A stretch of 64,000 bases of DNA from Bin80 sp965209015 (lineage in GTDB: Bacteria; Bacteroidota; Rhodothermia; Rhodothermales; Bin80). The notes beneath the pieces were generated by a model. That model was not told the origin of the DNA and did not search any database. It saw nothing but the letters and a program-made list of their open reading frames with translations. Shown here in pieces: positions 15,543 through 25,366 of the stretch; position 1 is the stretch's first letter; the number at the start of each line of letters is the position of its first letter. The translations under genes and the position numbers were made by a program. The stretch lies in NCBI GenBank assembly GCA_965209015.1, contig OZ242367.1, positions 310,001 through 374,000 on the forward strand. The letters run 5' to 3'.

Positions 15543-17537
15543 ATGCAGTGGTCTCCTACGAGCTGCTCGCTTGTAATTGTATGGGTAGTTGTGTTTGGAT
15601 TACCGAGTAATCAATCTAGTGCACAGTCTTCTTTGCAACAGGAGACGGTGTTTGCTCGCGAAGTCAATCGATACCGGTGGAGTTCAATGACTTCCTGGAA
15701 TAGCCAACTAGGTTCATGGAAGGTGGATATGATCAACCGGTTTCAGTCGGATGCGTATCTCCAATTTGACAATCGTCTGCGATTCAGGGACGAAGATCGA
15801 CTGGATTTTAGTGCGGTGGGTCCAATCTGGAGGCAAGTAAGTGCAAGTATTCGCGGGGAGTTGGATTGGTTTGGATCTGGTCGGGCATCATCTCAATCCT
15901 TGCTGTTAGGGGTACAGAGAAATGTCATTCAAGCACTAAGCATAGAGGCGGCGGTGGGAATTACGTCTGATCGTCGACCAGGCATTGTACAAGCCGGTCT
16001 GGAAAAGTCTCTGCGAATTGATACTGGACCCGCAGTCGCAGTATCACTCTCCTTGGCGCCAAGAGAAATTCAAGGCTACCAGATTGCATTTCACTCTGAT
16101 GCCGCATGGAAAAATATTTCTCCACGCCGGATCGGAGACTTAGCATTGGTCGGCTCCGCCGCTCGTTCATTCGGTTTAGCTAGATTGGAGTCAGGAGTTC
16201 GCCTCTCTAGTCGCCGACGAGATACCTATCAGGCTGTGTCATTCCTGAATCGAGGGCAGGTACGGGATCCTGAATCTATTGAAGCGACCACTAGCGATAC
16301 ACTAGACATAAATTTTATGGTCCAAGCACCAGTATTGCGTGCACTTCGGATCATTGCCCAGACCGATATCCGATTGAACCAGAGGCGTATCCGAGCACCA
16401 AAGGCTCCCGAAGAGTCCTTTACGTTTGAGACCAACTTTGCTCGTCAAGCATTCACGGGCCAAATTGGTTTCCACTATTCGCGTCCTCGGATCGATGCCC
16501 AGTTGCGAGCTGAGTATAGAGCGATCAATGAGCGACGAGTACTGAGCAATCGGGATGAGTTGCCTCCTTCGGAAGTTGCGCAAAAGAGAACTCTACTGCA
16601 GCAGGCAGATTACGATGAGGGTGTGTTTGCACTTAGCGGAAGTATGAGGGGAGATATTCTTCCGACACTTTCGATTCTCTTCAATGGGAGTTCGCGTATT
16701 GTACGGCATGATACACCAGTAGTAAACCTGGATGATCGGGACGAAGTGTACCACACGGCGACACTTGCAGTGAGTCACCGCCGAAGTCGTTACCTGCGGT
16801 TAGAAGTGAGAATGTTCGGCTCCAGTCATCATACGGTATTTTTGAATGCTGAGCGTTCAGCAGAAAACAGCGTTCAGCGCACACTTCGTCTACGTCCATC
16901 AATTGAATGGACCCCCTCTTCATTTACAAGAGCGTCCTTAGCCAGCGAGGTACGAGCGACCTACACGACCGAAGACTTTTTGCTACCTGGACGCCGATCA
17001 TCTGATCAGTCTGCCCGCGAGATGCGTCTAGATGCCGAAATGGAACACCGCCTCTTTGCCGATACAGATCTAAGATGGACGGCAAGTTTTTCCGACTTAC
17101 GACTCGGTCGCTTGAATTGGGAAGACTTTACGGAAATCCCCTTTGATACACTCAGGACTTATAGCACTTGGTTACGCATTCAGTCGGGTAACCGACTTAG
17201 AGGAGAAATTGGATGGCGAATGTTTCTGCGAAGCGATTATGACCGGGCAACTACGGTACAGTATCCGGTATCCAGTGCTGTACCGGTCAATACCCGTGCG
17301 AGTATTACAAGACCGGGGAAGCGATGGGTCATTCAATCTGGACCATCTGGGGCGCTCTACTGGATCCGGGGTCAGACAACTCTGCGTCTGGATGTATGGG
17401 CAAATTGGCAGCAGTTGAGGTATAGACTTTATGGTCAATTACCTTCTGGAAGTGCAGATATCATTCAACGTACCGCCCGGCGAGGTACCCGGCGCCTGAT
17501 CCCCCTGATCTCCCTGAGCATATATTGGCAACTCTAA
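15543..17537 (+). CDS. Predicted outer-membrane beta-barrel protein, function unknown
   Basis: 664 aa. The N-terminus is a signal peptide (hydrophobic LVIVWVVVFGLP followed by SSAQS). The mature part alternates hydrophobic and polar residues and is rich in Arg, Ser and aromatic residues, as in outer-membrane barrels. It ends in LISLSIYWQL, a plausible terminal strand. I do not recognise a family. It starts 12 bp after the HIT gene and is followed 19 bp later by coaE, so the three may be one transcript. The barrel assignment is from composition only. Confidence 0.65.
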   Translation: MQWSPTSCSLVIVWVVVFGLPSNQSSAQSSLQQETVFAREVNRYRWSSMTSWNSQLGSWKVDMINRFQSDAYLQFDNRLRFRDEDRLDFSAVGPIWRQVSASIRGELDWFGSGRASSQSLLLGVQRNVIQALSIEAAVGITSDRRPGIVQAGLEKSLRIDTGPAVAVSLSLAPREIQGYQIAFHSDAAWKNISPRRIGDLALVGSAARSFGLARLESGVRLSSRRRDTYQAVSFLNRGQVRDPESIEATTSDTLDINFMVQAPVLRALRIIAQTDIRLNQRRIRAPKAPEESFTFETNFARQAFTGQIGFHYSRPRIDAQLRAEYRAINERRVLSNRDELPPSEVAQKRTLLQQADYDEGVFALSGSMRGDILPTLSILFNGSSRIVRHDTPVVNLDDRDEVYHTATLAVSHRRSRYLRLEVRMFGSSHHTVFLNAERSAENSVQRTLRLRPSIEWTPSSFTRASLASEVRATYTTEDFLLPGRRSSDQSAREMRLDAEMEHRLFADTDLRWTASFSDLRLGRLNWEDFTEIPFDTLRTYSTWLRIQSGNRLRGEIGWRMFLRSDYDRATTVQYPVSSAVPVNTRASITRPGKRWVIQSGPSGALYWIRGQTTLRLDVWANWQQLRYRLYGQLPSGSADIIQRTARRGTRRLIPLISLSIYWQL

Positions 17538-17556
17538 TTCATTCCGAATAGAATCA

Positions 17557-18195
17557 ATGTCTGGTGTACGAATTCTGGGACTTACAGGGGGGATTGGTAG
17601 CGGTAAGTCCTCGATATGTAAACATTTAATGGATTTGGGAGCCAGCATATTTGAAGCTGATCAGGTAGCACGGAATTTAATGGAGTGCAGCGAGAAGGTT
17701 CGTGAGGCAGTTCTCCAAACGTTTGGAACAATGAGTTACCAAACAGATGGATCCTTGAACCGGCCATGGTTAGCACATCTGGTATTCAATAACGAGGAGA
17801 GTCTGCTGAAGTTGAATGCAATTGTTCATCCTCAGGTTGGTGCGGCTTTTGAACGTGTGAGGGATCAAGTGAAAAGCGGCTTGCTGGTCCATTCAGCAGC
17901 TCTCATTTTTGAGGCAGGACTAGAACATTCTCTGGATGCAATTTGTGTGGTAAGTGCACCTGAGGATGAGCGGATTGCACGCGTACGAGCACGTGATGGC
18001 GTAAGTGAGGAGGATGTTCGTTCAAGAATGAACAGGCAACTCACCCAGGAAGAATCCGAGCGGCGGGCGGACGTTGTCCTGGTCAATGCAGGGAGCCTGA
18101 CACAGTTATGCAACAAAACCAGAAGGCTCTACGAGATCGCGATGAGTGGGAAGGTATTAAGCCCCCACACATTCAAGAGGTGTCGCCGGCTGTAA
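17557..18195 (+). CDS. coaE: Dephospho-CoA kinase
   Basis: 212 aa. The Walker A motif TGGIGSGKS is at 10-18, followed by ADQVARN and the LNAIVHPQV segment, all standard for CoaE. It phosphorylates the 3'-hydroxyl of dephospho-CoA with ATP, the last step of CoA synthesis. Length is normal (about 200 aa). The last 23 bp overlap the 3' end of the convergent histidine kinase gene. That makes the C-terminal tail after residue 200 slightly longer than usual. Confidence 0.93.
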   Translation: MSGVRILGLTGGIGSGKSSICKHLMDLGASIFEADQVARNLMECSEKVREAVLQTFGTMSYQTDGSLNRPWLAHLVFNNEESLLKLNAIVHPQVGAAFERVRDQVKSGLLVHSAALIFEAGLEHSLDAICVVSAPEDERIARVRARDGVSEEDVRSRMNRQLTQEESERRADVVLVNAGSLTQLCNKTRRLYEIAMSGKVLSPHTFKRCRRL

Positions 18196-19207
18196 GGAGT
18201 GCAAATCCAAAGGTTGATCCTTCGCCCGGCATGCTTTCAATCATGAGTTGGCTCCCATGGGCACTGAGAATATGCTTTACAATTGCCAGTCCCAATCCGG
18301 TTCCGCCAAGCTTTGATGATCGACTGGGTTCGATCCGGAAGAACCGCTCGGTGAGGCGTGCAATGTATTCAGGAGCAATTCCAACCCCATCATCTACTAC
18401 AGAAACTTTGATTGCACCCTCATGTAATTTGCGGGCAATCAATTCAACTTGCCCACCCTCCCTGCCATACTTGATTCCATTATCAATCAGATTGCTCAGT
18501 ACTTGACTGATGTGATTGTGGTCCGCTAATACCTCAGGAAGATTGGGTGGCGTAGAGAGGCGGAGCGAAATTTTTCGGTCTGACGCCATGGATTCAAGGG
18601 ATTCAAGAACCTCTCTGCTAAGTTCGGTTAGATTCAATGGACGCAGATCCATGGAGAGTTCTCCCATCTCTATTCGGGCAACCGAGGCGAGATCTTCGGC
18701 GAGATTTCCGAGACGGTTTGCATTTCGTAGTACTTTTTTCACAAATGAGCGTCGAACCCGTTCATCACTCAGTGCTCCATCTAGAAGTGTTTCGGCGAAT
18801 CCTCGAATTGCAAAAATGGGTGTCTTCAGTTCGTGGGATACATTTCCAAGAAATTCTCGGCGATAATGCTCCATACGTTCAAGTTCTTGGACTTGGTTGG
18901 CAACACGTTGATCGGCTTCACGGGCTAGGTTAATCAAGAGGCTTAACTCATCCTGGAGTTGTGGAGATTCATTAATAGGTAAATCGGACGTATCCTCTGC
19001 ATCATTCCCAATGCCTGAGAGAGTAGCTTGGAGGGTGGACATCTTTTGAGATACCATCCATCGAACGCCTAGAAATGTGCACGCCCCAACCAGTAGGCTG
19101 ATAGATACCACCATCCACCAAGGCATCCGAAAGCCGACCAGAGAGGCCATAAACAAAGTGGTCAAGACAAATAAGCTCACACGCCAGGATACACCATAAG
19201 CCAACAT
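18173..19207 (-). CDS. PhoR-like sensor histidine kinase
   Basis: 344 aa. Two adjacent membrane segments span roughly residues 10-47 with almost no periplasmic loop. A linker follows (no PAS domain recognised), then HisKA with the phospho-acceptor His125 in FLGNVSHELKTP. The HATPase domain has the N box NLIDNGIKYG, the G1 box DDGVGIA and the G2 box GGTGLGLAIVKHIL. It is the second gene after a PhoB-like regulator with a 26-bp gap, the usual phoB-phoR order. The lack of a sensor loop suggests it reads a membrane or partner-protein signal, as PhoR does with Pst/PhoU. No pst genes are in the window. Confidence 0.88.
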   Translation of the reverse strand: MLAYGVSWRVSLFVLTTLFMASLVGFRMPWWMVVSISLLVGACTFLGVRWMVSQKMSTLQATLSGIGNDAEDTSDLPINESPQLQDELSLLINLAREADQRVANQVQELERMEHYRREFLGNVSHELKTPIFAIRGFAETLLDGALSDERVRRSFVKKVLRNANRLGNLAEDLASVARIEMGELSMDLRPLNLTELSREVLESLESMASDRKISLRLSTPPNLPEVLADHNHISQVLSNLIDNGIKYGREGGQVELIARKLHEGAIKVSVVDDGVGIAPEYIARLTERFFRIEPSRSSKLGGTGLGLAIVKHILSAHGSQLMIESMPGEGSTFGFALLTAGDTS

Positions 19208-19233
19208 TCCTCAGGACACTCGTTGTGTAGGAT

Positions 19234-19992
19234 TCATTCGGTAGATCTGGGATGATTTTTCGGTTCAAGAAACCTGTAGCCTACGCCTTTCACAGATTGG
19301 ATGTAGTCTGTTCCCTGATATTTGCCAAGCTTTTTGTTGACCTTGCTCACATGGACATCTACTGTGCGCTCTCCGACCTCAACCCTCATTCCCCAAACTC
19401 TTTTGATCAGGGTTCTACGCGTAAATACGACGCCCGGAGAGTTAGCCAAAAAATAAAGAAGATCAAACTCTCTTCGCGTAAGGCTAATTTGAGGCCGCTC
19501 ATCCACATCATTTCGGAACACCCAATATCTATCTCGATCAATTTCAAGGTCATGTACACTTAATATTGAGGCGCCGGCGAGAATGCGATGAGTTCCGCGC
19601 AGGAGCGCTTTGATCTGGGAAATGATTACATCTATTCCAAACGTTTTTGGCAGATAACTATCAGCGCCGACATCCAGTCCCTGAATATGGTCTTCTTCTT
19701 CGGATCGGGCAGTGAGGAATAAGATAGGTACGGTTTTAATATTGGAATATTTTCGAATATGCCGGCAAACTTCCAATCCATTCATTCTGGGCATCATGAT
19801 ATCAAGGACAACCAGATCAAGGGCTTGAGTTTCAATAATATCAAGCGCTTCAATTCCGTTTCGGGCTGTAATTGTTTTCATGCCCAGTCGTTCAAGATTA
19901 TAGCGAAGCAGGTCAAGAATATCATCTTCATCGTCAACGATCAAGACGGTACAGGAATCCTTGGCAGCGGTAATCGGTGAGATTTTAGGCAT
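19234..19992 (-). CDS. PhoB-like response regulator (OmpR family)
   Basis: 252 aa. The receiver domain covers about residues 13-130: the acidic pocket in IVDDEDD, the phospho-acceptor Asp64 in VVLDIMMPRMNG, Thr94 in FLTARSEEE and Lys116 in YLPKTF. A winged-helix DNA-binding domain (about 150-245) follows, with TRREFDLLYFLANSPG, TRRTLIKRVWG and RTVDVHVSKVNKKLG. It is transcribed ahead of the histidine kinase and presumably phosphorylated by it. Phosphate control is suggested by overall resemblance to PhoB only. Confidence 0.9.
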   Translation of the reverse strand: MPKISPITAAKDSCTVLIVDDEDDILDLLRYNLERLGMKTITARNGIEALDIIETQALDLVVLDIMMPRMNGLEVCRHIRKYSNIKTVPILFLTARSEEEDHIQGLDVGADSYLPKTFGIDVIISQIKALLRGTHRILAGASILSVHDLEIDRDRYWVFRNDVDERPQISLTRREFDLLYFLANSPGVVFTRRTLIKRVWGMRVEVGERTVDVHVSKVNKKLGKYQGTDYIQSVKGVGYRFLEPKNHPRSTE

Positions 19993-20477
19993 TTGAGAGT
20001 GCTTCAGAGATCATGTGGATGGCTATCAACACCCAAAATACGGACTTCCGACTCAAAGCATGACTCAAGTCGGACCACACGGATGAACATGATGCTTCAT
20101 GGATGTTCAAAGTAGAAGCCAAGCGGCCTTACACAATACAGGGGGATACGCAGAAAATTTCCATAACAGTCAAGAATACGACGGAGAGCAGGATGGGATC
20201 ATTTTTAGAATACAAACACGAAACTTTGCTACACTTAAGTTTGATAGGAGTAAGAGACAGAGCCGTTCATCGCACAAAATTACCGTTTCAATCCTTAGTT
20301 TAGCGAAAATGTTAGAATTTGGCAAGATCGGTTCGGTCTGTTGGAATCTGATTAAGACGAGAAGTGGAACATGATAAGGAGATGCTTCTCGTTGTTTCCC
20401 AAGCAATCCAGAGAAGGTTAGGAACAGTTTATGTCACAATTGCTTGACTTCTCCTCAAGAATTAGCCAGAAAAAAAG
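19993..20477. other. Intergenic region between response regulator and HiPIP
   Basis: 485 bp between two divergent genes. I see no convincing gene, RNA or transposon end. It must carry the promoters of the response regulator (minus) and the HiPIP/transporter pair (plus), but no clear Bacteroidota promoter could be assigned. Confidence 0.45.
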
Positions 20478-20870
20478 ATGAACAATCTCACGAGGCGTAA
20501 ATTTTTTGAACAAATTCTTCTGATCGCAGCTTCAGGGACAGTAGTTCTGGGTTGCGGGGATCAAGATGGTGATGAATCGATGGTTGATCCTACCAAAGGA
20601 ACGGTATCAGAACTTCCCGAAATGGATCAGGAACGGTTCAGTTGTATGGATGTGAGTGGACTTACGGAGGAAGAGGCTACCCAGCGAATAACCTTTCAAT
20701 ACACCGATCAGTCGGCTGAACAGGAAAAAAATTGTGGAAACTGTGTCCTCTTCGTTGAACCAGAATCTGGAACTGAATGTGGCGGTTGTCTAAGTATTCA
20801 GGGGCCAATTCATCCCGAGGGATATTGTACCATCTGGGTGGCGCCGCCGGTTGAACCCATAAATGCTTGA
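20478..20870 (+). CDS. High-potential iron-sulfur protein with Tat-like, lipoprotein-type leader
   Basis: 130 aa. The N-terminus has a twin arginine (LTRRKFFEQ, Arg6-Arg7), a hydrophobic core and a lipobox-like VVLGC with Cys26. It is probably folded in the cytoplasm, exported by Tat and lipid-anchored. The C-terminus has the HiPIP cysteine pattern: Cys86 and Cys89 in NCGNC, Cys104 in GGC and Cys117 in GYC, followed by an aromatic Trp120, binding one [4Fe-4S] cluster. Two extra cysteines (56 and 101) are present. HiPIPs carry electrons on the outer side of the membrane; in Rhodothermus one feeds a terminal oxidase. It is followed after 51 bp by an SLC12-type transporter. Confidence 0.88.
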   Translation: MNNLTRRKFFEQILLIAASGTVVLGCGDQDGDESMVDPTKGTVSELPEMDQERFSCMDVSGLTEEEATQRITFQYTDQSAEQEKNCGNCVLFVEPESGTECGGCLSIQGPIHPEGYCTIWVAPPVEPINA

Positions 20871-20921
20871 TTTAAGAATTTGATCGTCCAGATACAAGGT
20901 CTATCATCAGACAAACAAGCC

Positions 20922-23138
20922 ATGGGCCGAGGCTACGGATTTGGAACGTTACCCGTATTTCTTGCTGGGATCAGCACAATTCTGGGGGCGATCATGTTCC
21001 TACGTTTCGGGTACGCGGTTGCCCATACGGGGCTACTGGGGATCGTGGGCATTATTCTTCTCGGTCATCTTGTCACGATTCCAACGGCATTGGCACTTGC
21101 GGAAATTGCAACCAACCGAAAAGTGGAAGGGGGAGGTGAGTATTTTATCATTTCCCGTTCCTTCGGAACTACAATTGGCGGAGTGATTGGGATCAGTCTA
21201 TACCTATCTCAGGCAATATCTGTCGCATTTTATATGATTGCCTTTGCGGAGGCATTTACATGGCTGGAGCCATTTCTAAGAGAGCAAGTTGGGATCACTT
21301 TTGATCCGCGGCTGATTTCAGTTCCAGCTCTGATCCTACTTCTGGCTTTGGTGATCCTCAAGGGTGCAGATCTGGGCGTGAAGATGCTCTACATTGTTGC
21401 GGCAATCCTCTTTGTATCGCTGCTCTTATTCTTCATGGGTTCCCCAATGGAAGGATTCGATCCCGATGCGATCAGTCTTACGGAAAAAATTGGACGTCCT
21501 GATCCATTTATTGTTGTGTTCGCGATTGTATTTCCTGCATTCACAGGGATGACGGCCGGAGTGGGCTTATCGGGGGACTTACGTAATCCTCGTAAGTCTT
21601 TGCCTAGGGGAACGATATGGGCAACAATTATTGGGATGATTGTCTATATCGGTCTGGTCTATAAGCTCCATATCAGTGCGTCTCCTGAGGCAATGGCAGA
21701 GGATCAGTTGATCATGGCTCAGATCTCTGTATGGGGGCCTGCGATCCTGATCGGGTTATGTTGTGCGACGTTAAGCAGTGCAATCGGATCGGTACTGGTG
21801 GCTCCCCGAACACTGCAGGCCTTGGGTGCGGACAATACCTTGCCTGGGAAAGTTCTCAATTCTTGGATATCGCGGGGAACAGGTGTGGCCAATGATCCCC
21901 GACAAGCCACCATAATCACTGGCGGATTGGCCCTAGTGATTGTCCTTGTTGGGAATGTAGATTTAGTTGCGACTCTGATCTCAATGTTCTTTATGGTAAC
22001 CTATGGATCTCTGTGTGCAATCAGCTTCCTGGAGCACTTTGCCGCACGTCCCAGTTATCGCCCAAGTTTCCGATCTCGCTGGTACATTAGCTTATTGGGT
22101 GCTATCGTGTGCTTTCTATTGATGTTTCAGATTAATCTTTTCTTTGCAACGCTTGCGGTTCTGATGCTTGTGGCGCTTTATCAGGGCCTACGCATTGGAA
22201 AGCGCGGAGAAGGTGATCTGGCTTCTTTGTTCCAGAATGTGATTACCCAGGCGACTCGCTACATGCAAATTCGCCTCCAGCAACGGCGAACGGGACGGGT
22301 TGCTGACGAATGGCGTCCCAGTGTGATTATGGTGAATGACCGGACATTTGATCGACGAAGTCCGCTGATGATGCTGCGATGGCTCTGTCACCGATACGGT
22401 TTTGGTACCTATGTTCACTTCATTAAGGGGAGGTTGACCTCATCCACCTTCTTTGAGAGTAAGGCGGTCAAAGAACGGCTCCTAAAACTGGCAAGGACTC
22501 AGCAAAGTGTAGTATATATGGATACAGTTGTAAGCCCGTCAATCACTTCCGCGTTGGCACAGACTCTCCAGGTTCCTGGGGTATCTGGTATGTCCAATAA
22601 TTCCATTCTGTTTGAGTTCGCACAACGAGACTCAATGGATGTGGTGAGGAGTATTGTAGATCAGTGTAAGTTCGCGGCGAACACAGATATGACGCTTATG
22701 GTGCTTCGTCACTGCGAAACGAACTTTGGCAATAGAGACTCTATCCATGTTTGGTTAACATGGAACGATAAAGCGAATGCAAACACAATGATCCTTCTGA
22801 GCTATATTCTTCTTGGACATCCAGATTGGCAAAATGCACAGGTACAAGTATTTGCTGCATTACCGGGAGCCGAGGTAGAGCAAACTCGTCAGGAATTTTC
22901 GCAGTTGATCACCGAGGGTAGGCTTCCGATCTCGGAGAAAAATATTGAGTATATTGCGACCGAGAATACCGACGCATTCCGCCGACTTGTTTATGAAAGG
23001 TCCAACGAGGCGGACTTGACGGTTGTCGGCTTTAATATGCCTGGGCTTGAGGAGCGTGGCCCAGAGGTTTTCACGAATCATGCAAAGCTGCATGATGTAT
23101 TGTTTGTACGTGCTCCGCGACAGATTAAAATAGATTAG
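20922..23138 (+). CDS. SLC12-type (Na-K-Cl cotransporter-like) APC-superfamily transporter
   Basis: 738 aa from the ATG at 20922, where MGRGYGFGTLPVFLAGISTI matches the usual start; an in-frame TTG at 20880 would add 14 residues. The first helix has TILGAIMFLRFGYAV, and about 12 membrane segments fill the first 440 residues. The family block FPAFTGMTAGVGLSGDLRNP is present, as is LKGADLGVK. The cytoplasmic C-terminal part (about 300 aa) has EWRPSVIMVNDR, like the SLC12 tail, and ends in a universal-stress-like segment. Transport of chloride or amino acids with a cation is likely; the ion set is not determinable. There is no ribosome binding site upstream. Confidence 0.85.
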   Translation: MGRGYGFGTLPVFLAGISTILGAIMFLRFGYAVAHTGLLGIVGIILLGHLVTIPTALALAEIATNRKVEGGGEYFIISRSFGTTIGGVIGISLYLSQAISVAFYMIAFAEAFTWLEPFLREQVGITFDPRLISVPALILLLALVILKGADLGVKMLYIVAAILFVSLLLFFMGSPMEGFDPDAISLTEKIGRPDPFIVVFAIVFPAFTGMTAGVGLSGDLRNPRKSLPRGTIWATIIGMIVYIGLVYKLHISASPEAMAEDQLIMAQISVWGPAILIGLCCATLSSAIGSVLVAPRTLQALGADNTLPGKVLNSWISRGTGVANDPRQATIITGGLALVIVLVGNVDLVATLISMFFMVTYGSLCAISFLEHFAARPSYRPSFRSRWYISLLGAIVCFLLMFQINLFFATLAVLMLVALYQGLRIGKRGEGDLASLFQNVITQATRYMQIRLQQRRTGRVADEWRPSVIMVNDRTFDRRSPLMMLRWLCHRYGFGTYVHFIKGRLTSSTFFESKAVKERLLKLARTQQSVVYMDTVVSPSITSALAQTLQVPGVSGMSNNSILFEFAQRDSMDVVRSIVDQCKFAANTDMTLMVLRHCETNFGNRDSIHVWLTWNDKANANTMILLSYILLGHPDWQNAQVQVFAALPGAEVEQTRQEFSQLITEGRLPISEKNIEYIATENTDAFRRLVYERSNEADLTVVGFNMPGLEERGPEVFTNHAKLHDVLFVRAPRQIKID

Positions 23139-23146
23139 GGGGGGGG
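23138..23146 (+). repeat. Nine-G homopolymer directly at the transporter stop codon
   Basis: The last base of the TAG stop begins a run of nine G, followed by TATTTCG. The same G-run followed by TATTT is found, on the other strand, at the start of the giant gene at 54052-54071. Here it lies outside the coding sequence, so slippage would not change the protein. Confidence 0.7.
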
Positions 23147-23341
23147 TATTTCGACAATCAGAGATGAAGAGAGAGGGGATGCTCGCTAAGAAAATATCTC
23201 AGAGAGTTAGGTTCAAGCCTTGACTTCACAATACATATTCCCGATGTGGGACTCTGTAACGTCTTGAAATTCGGCGTTCTGTGGTTTGGAATACAATTAC
23301 AGGGTTAATCTGGCAAATCATGACATAACTCCCCAACGCTC

Positions 23342-24184
23342 ATGCGTCAGGCAATAGATCAAACTCCAACATTGGATATCGTATCAATTCAGGATATTCA
23401 CATCAACCCCAAATCTAGGGACGATATAGACCGTACGCTACGCATCTTGCAGAAAATTGGTTGTACGGATTCACTACGGGAGCGGATACTGTCGATTGTG
23501 GAAAAACATCTTTCAAAAGATGTGCGTCAGGATGTCGGTCGCCCTGGAATGAGCTACTGGCGAATATTTGTTCTGGTGGTGATGAAAAATGCTCTGAACT
23601 GTGATTATGACCGACTAACGGCGCTTGCAAACTCACACATGCAATTACGTCAGATGCTGCAGCATGGAACCTGGGAAAGCACCACATTCTACTCTGCGCA
23701 GGCGATCAAGGATAACCTTTCAAAACTATCGGAGAGAGAGTTACAGGATATCAATGCGATCATTGAACCGTTGGGCTTAAAAAAGATGAGACTTCTGGGG
23801 TTAGAGCGTCAATGTTACGGGTTGGGCGGAGAGAAAGCGGAGGGGCCTCCCTCTGATGTGGCCAGGTTACATAATGCACTACTGAGATATATGGACACTG
23901 CCGCAGAAGCTTCCAATGCTTGTAATGTAGCAGGGTGGCGTCAGCTTGTCCATACAAAGAGGAATCTCGAACATGCACTTCGCCCACTGGACCAGTCGAA
24001 AAACTATTCCCAAAATCCTACCCCAGTGGTCACCTACCTAAAATTGTGTGCCAAGATGATGAAAAAATGTGAGGGAACATATGTAATCATTGCCAGAACA
24101 CACCCTGATTCACCTTGGGTTTCTCAGCTACGGTCAGAGAGTGCTGAGGTAGCGAGATTAAAAAAGGAAGTGGTGGCCCATAAA
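23342..24184 (+). pseudogene. ISNCY-family transposase N-terminal remnant, in frame with glycogen synthase
   Basis: The frame from 23342 reads like the N-terminal domain of ISNCY (IS1202-type) transposases: DVGRPGMSYWRIFVLVVMK, NCDYDRLTALANSHMQLRQM, an AIKDNLSKL block and later a degenerate VAGWRQLVHTKRNLE. The catalytic core is incomplete and no inverted repeats were found. There is no stop before the ATG of the glycogen synthase at 24185, so the open frame is continuous through both (674 codons). Either this is a chance in-frame read-through, or a hybrid protein of about 281 extra residues is made. Confidence 0.7.
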
Positions 24185-25366
24185 ATGAAGGTAACGGTTC
24201 TGACAAATGAGTACCCGCCTAATATTTACGGTGGTGCGGGAGTGCATGTGAAGTATCTTGTTCGGGAATTGGCGGCGCATTACCGAGTTCAGGTATATAC
24301 CTTCGGAAGACAGAGACGGAGTACAAATGCTTTGAGCATCAAGGGCATCTCAGCGCAGGGAGCGCCCCAGGGAAACGATCCTCGGTTCAACAAGCTATTT
24401 AGTACGCTTCAGCGAAATTTATCCATGGCGGCGGCAGTTGAAAAAACCGACATTATTCATTGTCACACATGGTACTCTCACTGGGCAGGCGTTCTGTCTA
24501 AGCAGCTTACCGGAGCCAAACTGGTGTTAACAACTCATAGCTTAGAGCCACACAGGCCGTGGAAGGTAGAGCAACTTGGAAGCGCTTACCAAGTGAGTTC
24601 ATGGATTGAAAAGACCGCATATCAGACTGCGGATGCCGTCATTGCTGTCTCACCTCAAATGAAAGAAGATGTGGTTGCTCTCTATGGGATTCACCGGAGG
24701 ATTGTTCATGTGATTCCTAATGGGATTGATTTGGACGAATATCGGCCGACATTTGATGAATCTGTTCTACAAAACCATGGGATAAACGCTCAGATCCCGT
24801 TTGTTCTGTTTGTGGGGAGAATAACACGACAGAAAGGAATCATGCATCTATTGCACGCAATTGCTCACTTAGATGAGGGAACGCAGATCGTTTTAGCCGC
24901 TGGTGCACCGGATACTCTAGAGATTGAAGCGGAGGTGATTCAGGAGGTTGAGAATCTCAAAAAAACAGGTAAACACCACATTGTGTGGATTCCTGAGGTG
25001 ATACCCCCCTCTGAATTGATTGTGCTCTATTCACATGCTCAGGTCTTTGTGTGTCCCTCGGTATATGAGCCCTTCGGGATCATTAATCTTGAAGCTATGG
25101 CCTGCGAAACAGCGGTTATAGCAACAAACGTTGGAGGGATCCCGATGGTTGTGCAAGATGGAAAAACCGGTTTTTTAGTTGAGCTTGAGGGCGATGGGTT
25201 TGTGCTACGACTGGCAGACAAAATTAATCTGCTCATGCGGGATCTGAAACTGAGCCGGAGCATGGGGATCCAGGGGCGTGCTCGTGTTGAAGCTGAGTTC
25301 AGTTGGGACATGGTAGCCCAAATGACGGCAAAGCTGTATCAGCGTCTATTACGGAAAGTATCGTAG
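24185..25366 (+). CDS. Glycogen synthase (GlgA/GlgM-like glycosyltransferase)
   Basis: 393 aa from the internal ATG at 24185, chosen because MKVTVLTNEYPPNIYGGAGVHVK is the canonical N-terminus of the short (actinobacterial GlgM-like) type. An IIHCHTWYSHWAG block follows. The donor-binding part has VHVIPNGIDLDEY, FVGRITRQKGI, VCPSVYEPFGIINLEAMACE (the E-x7-E motif) and GKTGFLV. It transfers glucose from ADP- or UDP-glucose to an alpha-glucan or a maltose-1-phosphate acceptor. The length (about 390 aa) equals the stand-alone family. Upstream sequence in the same frame is transposase remnant, so the native promoter may have been replaced. Confidence 0.88.
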   Translation: MKVTVLTNEYPPNIYGGAGVHVKYLVRELAAHYRVQVYTFGRQRRSTNALSIKGISAQGAPQGNDPRFNKLFSTLQRNLSMAAAVEKTDIIHCHTWYSHWAGVLSKQLTGAKLVLTTHSLEPHRPWKVEQLGSAYQVSSWIEKTAYQTADAVIAVSPQMKEDVVALYGIHRRIVHVIPNGIDLDEYRPTFDESVLQNHGINAQIPFVLFVGRITRQKGIMHLLHAIAHLDEGTQIVLAAGAPDTLEIEAEVIQEVENLKKTGKHHIVWIPEVIPPSELIVLYSHAQVFVCPSVYEPFGIINLEAMACETAVIATNVGGIPMVVQDGKTGFLVELEGDGFVLRLADKINLLMRDLKLSRSMGIQGRARVEAEFSWDMVAQMTAKLYQRLLRKVS

